From an uncultured Paracoccaceae bacterium (GTDB lineage: Bacteria > Pseudomonadota > Alphaproteobacteria > Rhodobacterales > Rhodobacteraceae), in NCBI GenBank assembly GCA_937920555.1, contig CAKZTM010000002.1, positions 1 through 58,988 on the forward strand: a stretch of 58,988 nt of DNA, written 5' to 3'. Numbering within the stretch: the stretch's first letter is position 1; every line of letters begins with the position of its first letter. Below, piece after piece: positions 53,180 through 58,988 of this stretch. The position numbers were made by a program, and so were the translations under genes. The notes under the pieces were generated by a model that was not told the DNA's origin, did not search any database, and saw only the letters and a program-made list of their open reading frames with translations.

Positions 53180-53968
53180 TCAGTTTTGTGCAATCAACGT
53201 AAAGCACATTGGTAGTTTGGCGTCTCGCTGCGCGTAGATGTCATAGAGTTCTTCGCGGTTTGAATGGGGGTATTCCTTGAAGTGGCGCAAATTTAGCCCG
53301 CTTTGCAAAAGATTTGTGATCACATCGCCGATTGGGTGAAAGAACCAGTAAGAGGGGGCGGTGCTATCGGGGGATTGGCCCGTATAGGTTATGGCTTTGT
53401 CCTCAATATAGGGCTCTTTGCGAAAATATGAGAGTTCGGCGCGAAATGGATCGGGGGCGTCGGGCTCAAAAATATCGAGGATCGGGTGGGTCTCATAGAT
53501 GAAGACCTGTCCGCCCGGCGCCAAAATGCGACGTATCGTGTCAAAGAGCGGCTGCAAATCCGGCAGCCAATTGAGCACGCCGATGGTGATAACCACAAGA
53601 TCAAAGCGCGCGGTATAGTCAGCGGGCAGGTCCAGAATGTTCGCCTCGACAAAGGTGGCGGGTTTGTTTGCGATTTGCGCAAGGGTGCGGGCTTGGTCGA
53701 GAAAGGCTGTCGATTGGTCAAATCCGGTGGCGCTACTGGCACCTAAATTGAGTAGCGAGATCGTCTCGCGGCCATTGTTGCATCCAAGTTGGGCGACTGA
53801 TTTTCCGGTCAAGCCGATCTGTGTCAGACAGGCGGTCGCGGTTGGATCAAAGGTGGCGTAGCCGGGTGACGCAAAGCCTGCGCATAGGGCGTCCCATCTG
53901 GCACTGGATTTGTGCAAATGTGCCGAGCTATCCCATGCCAGTTTATTTTTGTGAACATAATCAGTCAT
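53180..53968 (-). CDS. Class I SAM-dependent methyltransferase
   Basis: A 262-residue Rossmann-fold methyltransferase. Motif I is AQLGCNNGRETISL (an unusual Asn-Asn-Gly where G-x-G is common), then GFDQST with the acidic motif II and VVITIGVLNWLPDLQP as motif IV. The substrate is unknown. It lies near the TetR and ppk2 genes on the same strand but about 70 bases from the nearest and with no functional link visible. Confidence 0.87.
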   Translation of the reverse strand: MTDYVHKNKLAWDSSAHLHKSSARWDALCAGFASPGYATFDPTATACLTQIGLTGKSVAQLGCNNGRETISLLNLGASSATGFDQSTAFLDQARTLAQIANKPATFVEANILDLPADYTARFDLVVITIGVLNWLPDLQPLFDTIRRILAPGGQVFIYETHPILDIFEPDAPDPFRAELSYFRKEPYIEDKAITYTGQSPDSTAPSYWFFHPIGDVITNLLQSGLNLRHFKEYPHSNREELYDIYAQRDAKLPMCFTLIAQN

Positions 53969-54041
53969 TTGGTATGGGTATACGGAGTTGCGCTTTGCCG
54001 CAAGTTGGGCGTGGGGTGGTAGAGGTCTTCCGGTCGTCGCG

Positions 54042-54671
54042 TCAGCTATCGCCCGGTATCAGGCCCAAGCCGCGCAAATAGATCCCTGTGCCGCTTTCCA
54101 GCAAATCTTGCGGCGAGAACGGGGCGCGCGAGCCCGGCTCGGCGCGGGCAAAAAGTTCCACGACACCGTGGGACATGGCCCAAATGTGATGTGCGATCAT
54201 TGATGCAGGTGGTCTGCGATCACTGGGAAGATGGGCGGTTATGTCCTTGGCGGCATTGGTTAAAACCGTCATGGCCTTGTTCGAGGCAAGAGCCAGATCT
54301 GGGTCTTTTGAGATTGAGAGCGAGGATTCGAACATGGCAATGTAATAGCCCGGATGTTCTTGGGCGAATTCCAGATAGGCCCGGCCTGTGGCCTCAAACG
54401 CTTTGAGCGGATCGGGGCCCGCGCCGTCACTGGCCAATTGCAACTTATCGGCAAAAATCAAGAACCCCTGACGGGCGGCTTCTGACAGGATATCCTGCTG
54501 GTTCTTGAAATGTCGGTAGGGGGCCGCCGGTGAGACCTCCGCCCGTCTGGCGGCTTCGGCCATGGTGAAGCCTTGCGGGCCTTTTTCCACCACCAGATCG
54601 AGCGCGGCCTCCACCAGCGTTTGCCTCAGATTGCCGTGATGATATCCGCGCCGCGTGGACTTATCAGCCAT
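54042..54671 (-). CDS. TetR/AcrR-family regulator
   Basis: A 209-residue repressor type. The N-terminal helix-turn-helix is [20 protein letters not shown], then [20 protein letters not shown]. The C-terminal region (WHG-type ligand domain, with [17 protein letters not shown]) is shared by many TetR proteins. The start overlaps the ppk2 stop by eight bases on the same strand, so it is probably translated with ppk2. Whether it controls ppk2 or another locus is unknown. Confidence 0.88.
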   Translation of the reverse strand: MADKSTRRGYHHGNLRQTLVEAALDLVVEKGPQGFTMAEAARRAEVSPAAPYRHFKNQQDILSEAARQGFLIFADKLQLASDGAGPDPLKAFEATGRAYLEFAQEHPGYYIAMFESSLSISKDPDLALASNKAMTVLTNAAKDITAHLPSDRRPPASMIAHHIWAMSHGVVELFARAEPGSRAPFSPQDLLESGTGIYLRGLGLIPGDS

Positions 54672-55551
54672 TTGCCATCATCTCTGGGCCGCCACAGATG
54701 TCTTCGTCCGGCGCGCATGCGACGTCTAAGTCTTTGAGATCATAATTAAATTTATGCAAGACTGTGCGGATCGCCGCGATCCGCGCCCGGCCTTTATCGT
54801 CTGAACGCACTATGGTCCAAGGGGCGTTTTCGTGATGGGTGCGGTCGAAATTTTCGGTGATCGCTTGGGTGTATTCATCCCACAGCGACAGCCCTTTGAC
54901 ATCGATGCCAGAGAGTTTCCATTGTTTGAGCGGGTCGCTTTCGCGCTTGAGAAAGCGGCGCAACTGCTCGGCCCGCCCCACATTGAGCCATATCTTGATC
55001 ACGTGGATCCCGTCATTGGCGAGCATTTTCTCAAATTCGGGAACCTGTGAAAAGAACCGGCCGCGGGCATCGTCATCGACCCAGCCAAACACCTTTTCGA
55101 CCACGCCGCGATTATACCATGAGCGGTCGAAAAACACGATCTCGCCGGCGGCCGGGAGATGTTGGATATAGCGCTGAAAATACCACTGGGTGCGTTCCAC
55201 ATCCGAGGGTTTGGACAGGGCCACCACGCGCGCATTACGCGGATTAAGATTTTCGCGGAACCTCTTGATTGTACCACCTTTTCCAGCGGCATCGCGACCC
55301 TCAAAGACTATGGCCACGCGGCTGCCCGAGGCCTTGACCCATGACTGAAACTTGACCAGCTCAATCTGCAATGCGTGCATGGTTTGCGCGTAATCGTCTT
55401 TATCGATGCGCTTGTCATAGGGGTAGGTCGGATTGAGGATGGCGGACTTTTTGGCGCCTTCGATTGCGCTTCGCACGGCGTCCGGTGCGCCCTCATCCAG
55501 AAACTTTGAAATTGCGCCGTCGAACGGCTTTGGGAAGTCTGATTTGGCCAT
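54664..55551 (-). CDS. ppk2: Polyphosphate kinase 2 (PPK2 class I)
   Basis: Transfers phosphate between polyphosphate and nucleoside di- or monophosphates, mainly making GTP or ATP from polyphosphate. The 295-residue single-domain protein has Walker [11 protein letters not shown] (85-94), Walker [15 protein letters not shown] and the lid segment [16 protein letters not shown], all standard. A four-unit Pho box lies about 120 bases upstream, suggesting activation by PhoB when phosphate is scarce. The downstream tetR gene is coupled by overlap. Confidence 0.94.
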   Translation of the reverse strand: MAKSDFPKPFDGAISKFLDEGAPDAVRSAIEGAKKSAILNPTYPYDKRIDKDDYAQTMHALQIELVKFQSWVKASGSRVAIVFEGRDAAGKGGTIKRFRENLNPRNARVVALSKPSDVERTQWYFQRYIQHLPAAGEIVFFDRSWYNRGVVEKVFGWVDDDARGRFFSQVPEFEKMLANDGIHVIKIWLNVGRAEQLRRFLKRESDPLKQWKLSGIDVKGLSLWDEYTQAITENFDRTHHENAPWTIVRSDDKGRARIAAIRTVLHKFNYDLKDLDVACAPDEDICGGPEMMANG

Positions 55552-55671
55552 GTGATCCTCAAATTCGCGCGGCCATTATCTGTATCATTGCGGCAATTGG
55601 CAACGGCGCGTTTGAAAACCCGAAAAAGTCAACCGAATCATAAGTTAACGCGGCTTTCTTAATGGCATCAA

Positions 55672-55715
55672 TGTGTATGATTTGTGTATGACTCTTGTAT
55701 GACATCGATATGACA
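55672..55715 (-). promoter_or_regulatory. Pho box (four 11-base PhoB repeats) upstream of ppk2
   Basis: Read toward ppk2, four tandem 11-base units occur: TGTCATATCGA, then TGTCATACAAG, then a third with GTCATA and a fourth with TCATA at the same place. The Pho box consensus is CTGTCAT-A-A/T-A-A/T in 11-base units. Two units match TGTCATA perfectly and the others at five to six of seven bases. The box ends about 120 bases before the ppk2 ATG. The regularity (exactly 11 bases, same helix face) makes chance unlikely. Confidence 0.75.
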
Positions 55716-55823
55716 AATCAGCGGACCGGGCGTGGTTAAGGGCGCGTTCGGTGAGGCTTTGTTAACGATTTGGGGTACTATGATACGCGTGGTTAACCGT
55801 ATCTAAAGGCAGCGTTTCGGCCC

Positions 55824-56504
55824 TCATGGGCTGCTGGAAAACCCGATGGCCACATCATCAATCACATAATCGGAGCCCGACGGGTCCGCATCAAGCAGCA
55901 CGGACAGATACAAAGGCGCGCCGGTCTCAAATTGGGCCGGGAAGGAGGCGGGCTGATTTGGGATGCCGTTTTCAGACAGCTGTACCACGCCCATGCCGGT
56001 GGCATTGTTGAGCACCAAAAGCGCGGTGTGGGTGTTGCCTTCGTTATAGCTGCCAATATCGGTGAGGTTTTGGCCGCTTTGGCCCGTCGCCTCGCCGTTT
56101 TGCAGACGTAAGGCCACGGTGCCGCGCATCCGGTCCTCGCCCACGCCAGCCCAAATGCGCCCGCCATTGTCCAGCCGCCCTTGCCATGTGACGAAAATCC
56201 TTTCGGCATTGGCGGGAACCGGGGCGGAGCGGAAGAACAGCCAAACCGTTTCGTCCACGTCGCGCGGATCGGTGCCGGATATGTGCAAGGACTGGGATTT
56301 TTCAATCGGGTTTTGATTGGTGATGAGAGCTGTCGCGTTGCCCAGCGGTTGCGCGATCAACGCGTCATCGGGCGGACCTGCGGGGGCCGAAAGCGGCGGA
56401 GCGCCTAGCGGATCAGCCTCGAAATCAGCGCGCAGAATGTCGGTGCAGGCGGTCAGGGCAAAGACTGTGAGGATGGCCGCAGTGATGTCTATGTGGTGGC
56501 GCAT
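55824..56504 (-). CDS. Lipoprotein of unknown function
   Basis: A 226-residue predicted lipoprotein. The signal (MRHHIDITAAILTVFALTAC) ends in lipobox LTAC; the next residues are TDILRADFEADPLG. The rest is beta-rich, with no family I can name; stretches such as VWLFFRSAPVPANAERIFVTW and PLYLSVLLDADPSG resemble a jelly-roll fold. A longer open frame exists upstream but the signal peptide marks this start. It is transcribed leftward, away from ftsW. Confidence 0.65.
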   Translation of the reverse strand: MRHHIDITAAILTVFALTACTDILRADFEADPLGAPPLSAPAGPPDDALIAQPLGNATALITNQNPIEKSQSLHISGTDPRDVDETVWLFFRSAPVPANAERIFVTWQGRLDNGGRIWAGVGEDRMRGTVALRLQNGEATGQSGQNLTDIGSYNEGNTHTALLVLNNATGMGVVQLSENGIPNQPASFPAQFETGAPLYLSVLLDADPSGSDYVIDDVAIGFSSSP

Positions 56505-56656
56505 GTTCTTTCCCGTGAGACGCTCTTTGTCGGCGGTGGTCGCAGTTTGGCGCAGGCGGCCTTGCCAAGATGTGAGATTTTTCACCATTGGGCGCGGTGA
56601 TCTATCCGGGCCTGTGCGTCCTGGCGGAATTCCTGAGCGAAATTGTCAACGTTACG

Positions 56657-56680
56657 ACTTTTCTAGAAGAGTAGAAAAGT
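56657..56680. repeat. Perfect 9-6-9 inverted repeat upstream of ftsW
   Basis: ACTTTTCTA and TAGAAAAGT are a perfect nine-base inverted repeat around GAAGAG, about 135 bases before the ftsW start. There is no T-run, so it looks more like an operator than a terminator. The rest of the 310-base gap (56505-56814) holds no gene or clear promoter. Confidence 0.6.
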
Positions 56681-56814
56681 GAGGGGCCAAGAGATGCGGA
56701 TTGCACCCTAGCCTTGAGGGAAAAAACCGTTATAAGATTGGGGAGCACCTGTTCAAAAAGAAACGGGGCGGTTGAGTTAGAACAGGCAGATCCCATGATG
56801 CAAAGCAGGCACTC

Positions 56815-57978
56815 ATGACAGAGATGGTGTACCGGGCGACCGGTCCGACCCCCGGCGAGGCGTTGCTGTCGCGCTGGTGGCGCACGGTTGACAAAGTGTC
56901 GCTGACAGCGGCGCTATTTTTGTTTTTGGCAGGTATTTTGCTGGGGCTTGCAGCCTCGCCGCCTTTGGCTGAGCGCAATGATTTGCCGCGGTTTTATTAC
57001 GTTTGGCGTCAAGCCCAGTTTGGCGGTTTGGCCTTATCGGCCATGTTGGTGGTGTCATTTTTGACCCCTGATGTCCTGCGGCGCTGGGCGGTTGTGGGCT
57101 TCTTTTGCACATTCGCGGCGGTTTTGCTGTTGCCGGTTTTTGGCACGGATTTTGGCAAGGGGGCGGTGCGTTGGTACTCGCTTGGGTTCACCTCGCTTCA
57201 GCCATCAGAGTTCTTAAAGCCTTGTTTTGTGGTCTTTACGGCATGGTTGATGTCGGCCAGTTTCGAGCGATCCGGCCCGCCGGGCATTGCCATTTCCTTC
57301 ATGGTGGCGGTGTTTCTGGCGCTCTTGTTGGCGTTGCAACCGGATTTTGGGCAGGCCGCGTTGATCACCGGGTCCTGGGCAATGATGTATTTTGTGGCCG
57401 GAGCGCCGATGATCCTGATCATCTTGCTGGCCGGACTGGTCTTTGGCGCGGGCAGTTTGGCCTATCAAAACTCGGCCCATTTTCGCGGGCGCATTGACAG
57501 TTATCTGAGCTCGGAGGTCGATCCCACGACCCAGATCGGCCACGCCTCCTCGGCCATTCGTGAGGGGGGTGTGTTTGGTGTCGGCGCAGGTGGCGGCGAG
57601 ATCAAGCGGACTTTGCCTGACGCGCACACGGATTTCATTATTGCGGTGGCGGCGGAGGAATACGGGCTGGTGCTGTGTTTTGTGATCATAGCGCTGTTTT
57701 TGGTGATTGTGCTGCGCGCCTTGGCGTCGCTGTTGCGCGAGCGGGATGCATTTGTGCGCTTGGCCGGGATCGGTTTGGCGGCTGGGTTTGGCTTGCAGGC
57801 ATTGATCAATCTGGGTGTGACCGTGCGGCTTTTGCCCGCCAAGGGCATGACCTTGCCGTTTGTGAGTTATGGCGGGTCGTCCTTGCTGGCCATTGGGATT
57901 TCCTTGGGGATGTTGTTGGCGCTGACCCGTCGCAGGCCCCAAGATGAGTTGGAAGATGTGTTTGGGGCTGACCGGTGA
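56815..57978 (+). CDS. ftsW: Septal peptidoglycan glycosyltransferase FtsW
   Basis: SEDS-family polymerase that builds septal peptidoglycan with FtsI during cell division. The 387-residue protein has about ten helices, with the catalytic and lipid-II region [19 protein letters not shown], the [10 protein letters not shown] loop and the SEDS end-motif [11 protein letters not shown]. The N-terminal cytoplasmic part is short. It forms a dcw-type pair with murG, overlapping its GTG by four bases. The upstream lipoprotein is divergent, so dcw genes before ftsW (murD, mraY) are not adjacent here. Confidence 0.96.
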   Translation: MTEMVYRATGPTPGEALLSRWWRTVDKVSLTAALFLFLAGILLGLAASPPLAERNDLPRFYYVWRQAQFGGLALSAMLVVSFLTPDVLRRWAVVGFFCTFAAVLLLPVFGTDFGKGAVRWYSLGFTSLQPSEFLKPCFVVFTAWLMSASFERSGPPGIAISFMVAVFLALLLALQPDFGQAALITGSWAMMYFVAGAPMILIILLAGLVFGAGSLAYQNSAHFRGRIDSYLSSEVDPTTQIGHASSAIREGGVFGVGAGGGEIKRTLPDAHTDFIIAVAAEEYGLVLCFVIIALFLVIVLRALASLLRERDAFVRLAGIGLAAGFGLQALINLGVTVRLLPAKGMTLPFVSYGGSSLLAIGISLGMLLALTRRRPQDELEDVFGADR

Positions 57979-58988
57979 GTGCGCCTTTGCTGGTGATTGC
58001 GGCAGGGGGCACGGGGGGGCATATGTTCCCCGCGCAGGCTTTGGCCGAGACGATGCTGGCGCAGGGGTGGCGGGTCAAGCTGTCCACCGATGACCGCGGT
58101 GCGCGCTATGCGGGCGGTTTTCCAGATGCGGTAGAGCGCGAGGTGGTGGCGGCGGCCACATTCGCCCGTGGCGGGTTTCGCGCCAAGCTCACGGCACCTT
58201 TCAAGATCATGTCGGGCATCGCCAAGGCGCGCGGTGCCATGCGGCGCGATCTGCCCAGTGTTGTGGTGGGCTTTGGCGGTTATCCGGCGCTGCCTGCCAT
58301 GTCAGCGGCCCAGTCTTTGGGTTTGCCGCGCATGATCCATGAGCAAAACGGCGTGTTGGGGCGGGTCAATAAGGCGTTTGCCACGCGGGTGCACAAGGTG
58401 GCCTGTTCGGTATGGCCCACGGAATTGCCCAAAGGGGCGGATGCGGTTCACACGGGCAATCCGGTGCGTGATGTCATTCGCGCAAAGGCTGGCGCGGCTT
58501 ATCCGGATATGGGCGGGGTGCTCAAGGTGTTGGTGATTGGCGGCTCGCAAGGGGCCTCGATCCTCAGCCAGATTGTGCCGGACGCTTTCGGGCAACTGCC
58601 CGGTGACATGCGGGCCCGTCTTGATGTGTCGCATCAGGCGCGCGATGCGGATCATGACGGGGCGGTTTCGCAATATGCGGCGGCTGGAATTACCGCCGAT
58701 GTGCAGCCTTTCTTTGACGATGTGCCAGAGCGGCTTGCGGCGGCGCATCTGGTGATTTCGCGCTCGGGCGCATCCAGCGTGGCGGATATTTCGGTCATTG
58801 GCCGCCCGTCGATCCTGATCCCTTTGGCCGCTGCTATCCGCGACGAACAAACCGCAAATGCGCGCGGGTTGGAGACGGCAGGCGGCGCTGTGGTCATCCA
58901 AGAGCGTGATCTGGGCGCCGCGCAGCTCAGCGCGGAGGTTGCGGCTATTCTGAGCGATCCCGCGCGCGCCGGGGCGATGGTTGAGGCC
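57975..58988 (+). CDS. murG: UDP-GlcNAc transferase MurG (partial, 3' end outside window)
   Basis: Adds GlcNAc to lipid I at the inner face of the membrane to make lipid II. The 338 visible codons start at GTG in a GTGA overlap with ftsW ([20 protein letters not shown]) and include the glycine-rich loop [19 protein letters not shown] and VIGGSQGAS, with [11 protein letters not shown] and [14 protein letters not shown] in the C-terminal half. The normal length is about 360, so only a little of the C-terminus is missing. Confidence 0.96.
   Translation, partial: MSAPLLVIAAGGTGGHMFPAQALAETMLAQGWRVKLSTDDRGARYAGGFPDAVEREVVAAATFARGGFRAKLTAPFKIMSGIAKARGAMRRDLPSVVVGFGGYPALPAMSAAQSLGLPRMIHEQNGVLGRVNKAFATRVHKVACSVWPTELPKGADAVHTGNPVRDVIRAKAGAAYPDMGGVLKVLVIGGSQGASILSQIVPDAFGQLPGDMRARLDVSHQARDADHDGAVSQYAAAGITADVQPFFDDVPERLAAAHLVISRSGASSVADISVIGRPSILIPLAAAIRDEQTANARGLETAGGAVVIQERDLGAAQLSAEVAAILSDPARAGAMVEA

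Overview
The window looks like chromosome of a Rhodobacteraceae (Roseobacter-group) alphaproteobacterium. This rests on protein content rather than any marker search. It has an F1-ATPase inhibitor of the Paracoccus zeta type, small family proteins typical of this group (DUF6476-, DUF6614- and DUF6314-like), a methionine synthase split into separate polypeptides, a B12-dependent ribonucleotide reductase, and a BCCT transporter. Nearly all of it is core housekeeping sequence; I see no prophage, insertion sequence, integron, rRNA or CRISPR array.

Layout. 1-8.3 kb: a partial DUF6476-like gene divergent from rluD; rpoH; lon with a textbook sigma-32 promoter; DUF1330; an HU protein; a 62-aa gene facing a SoxR-controlled promoter; soxR; tRNA-Val; marC; a histidine phosphatase; tRNA-Asp. 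8.3-11.2 kb: a gene-free stretch with a perfect CRP-type site and an orphan intrinsic terminator (candidate small RNA), then a four-gene bufferin operon (bufA1-bufB-bufC-doxX, leftward). 11.4-17.4 kb: DUF6614, rnd, a lipoprotein, sufE, and two pieces of a split cobalamin-dependent methionine synthase flanking a radical SAM gene. 17.4-20.5 kb: dctBD two-component pair. 20.6-28.2 kb: purQ, purS, a secreted protein, an MFS carrier, purC, the zeta ATPase inhibitor, an MprF-like protein, purB. 28.3-34.1 kb: small secreted protein, DUF6314, bioY, Bcr/CflA efflux, nudC, SRP RNA (ffs), and a GntR regulator divergent from an aldose epimerase. 34.6-41.5 kb: nrdJ and a three-gene TadG/TadE set. 41.5-44.8 kb: ilvI-sulfotransferase-ilvN, headed by a 15-codon Val/Ile/Leu leader peptide and attenuator. 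45.1-53 kb: TbpB-like lipoprotein, bpt, RDD, DUF2852, BCCT carrier, M42 peptidase, lytic transglycosylase, PagL-like deacylase. 53.2-59 kb: methyltransferase, TetR, ppk2 with a four-unit Pho box upstream, a lipoprotein, ftsW and partial murG.

How parts fit. RpoH would drive lon through the promoter between them. SoxR would drive the divergent small gene. BufB/BufC would modify the cysteines of BufA1 to make a copper-binding peptide. The homocysteine-methyltransferase and corrinoid proteins would work together to make methionine. PhoB would control ppk2 under phosphate limitation. The best candidates for something undescribed are the SoxR-controlled 62-aa protein, the CRP-box small RNA, the GAFTGA-less DctD, and the sulfotransferase embedded in the ilv operon. 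All calls come from reading the sequence by eye; no database search was run.
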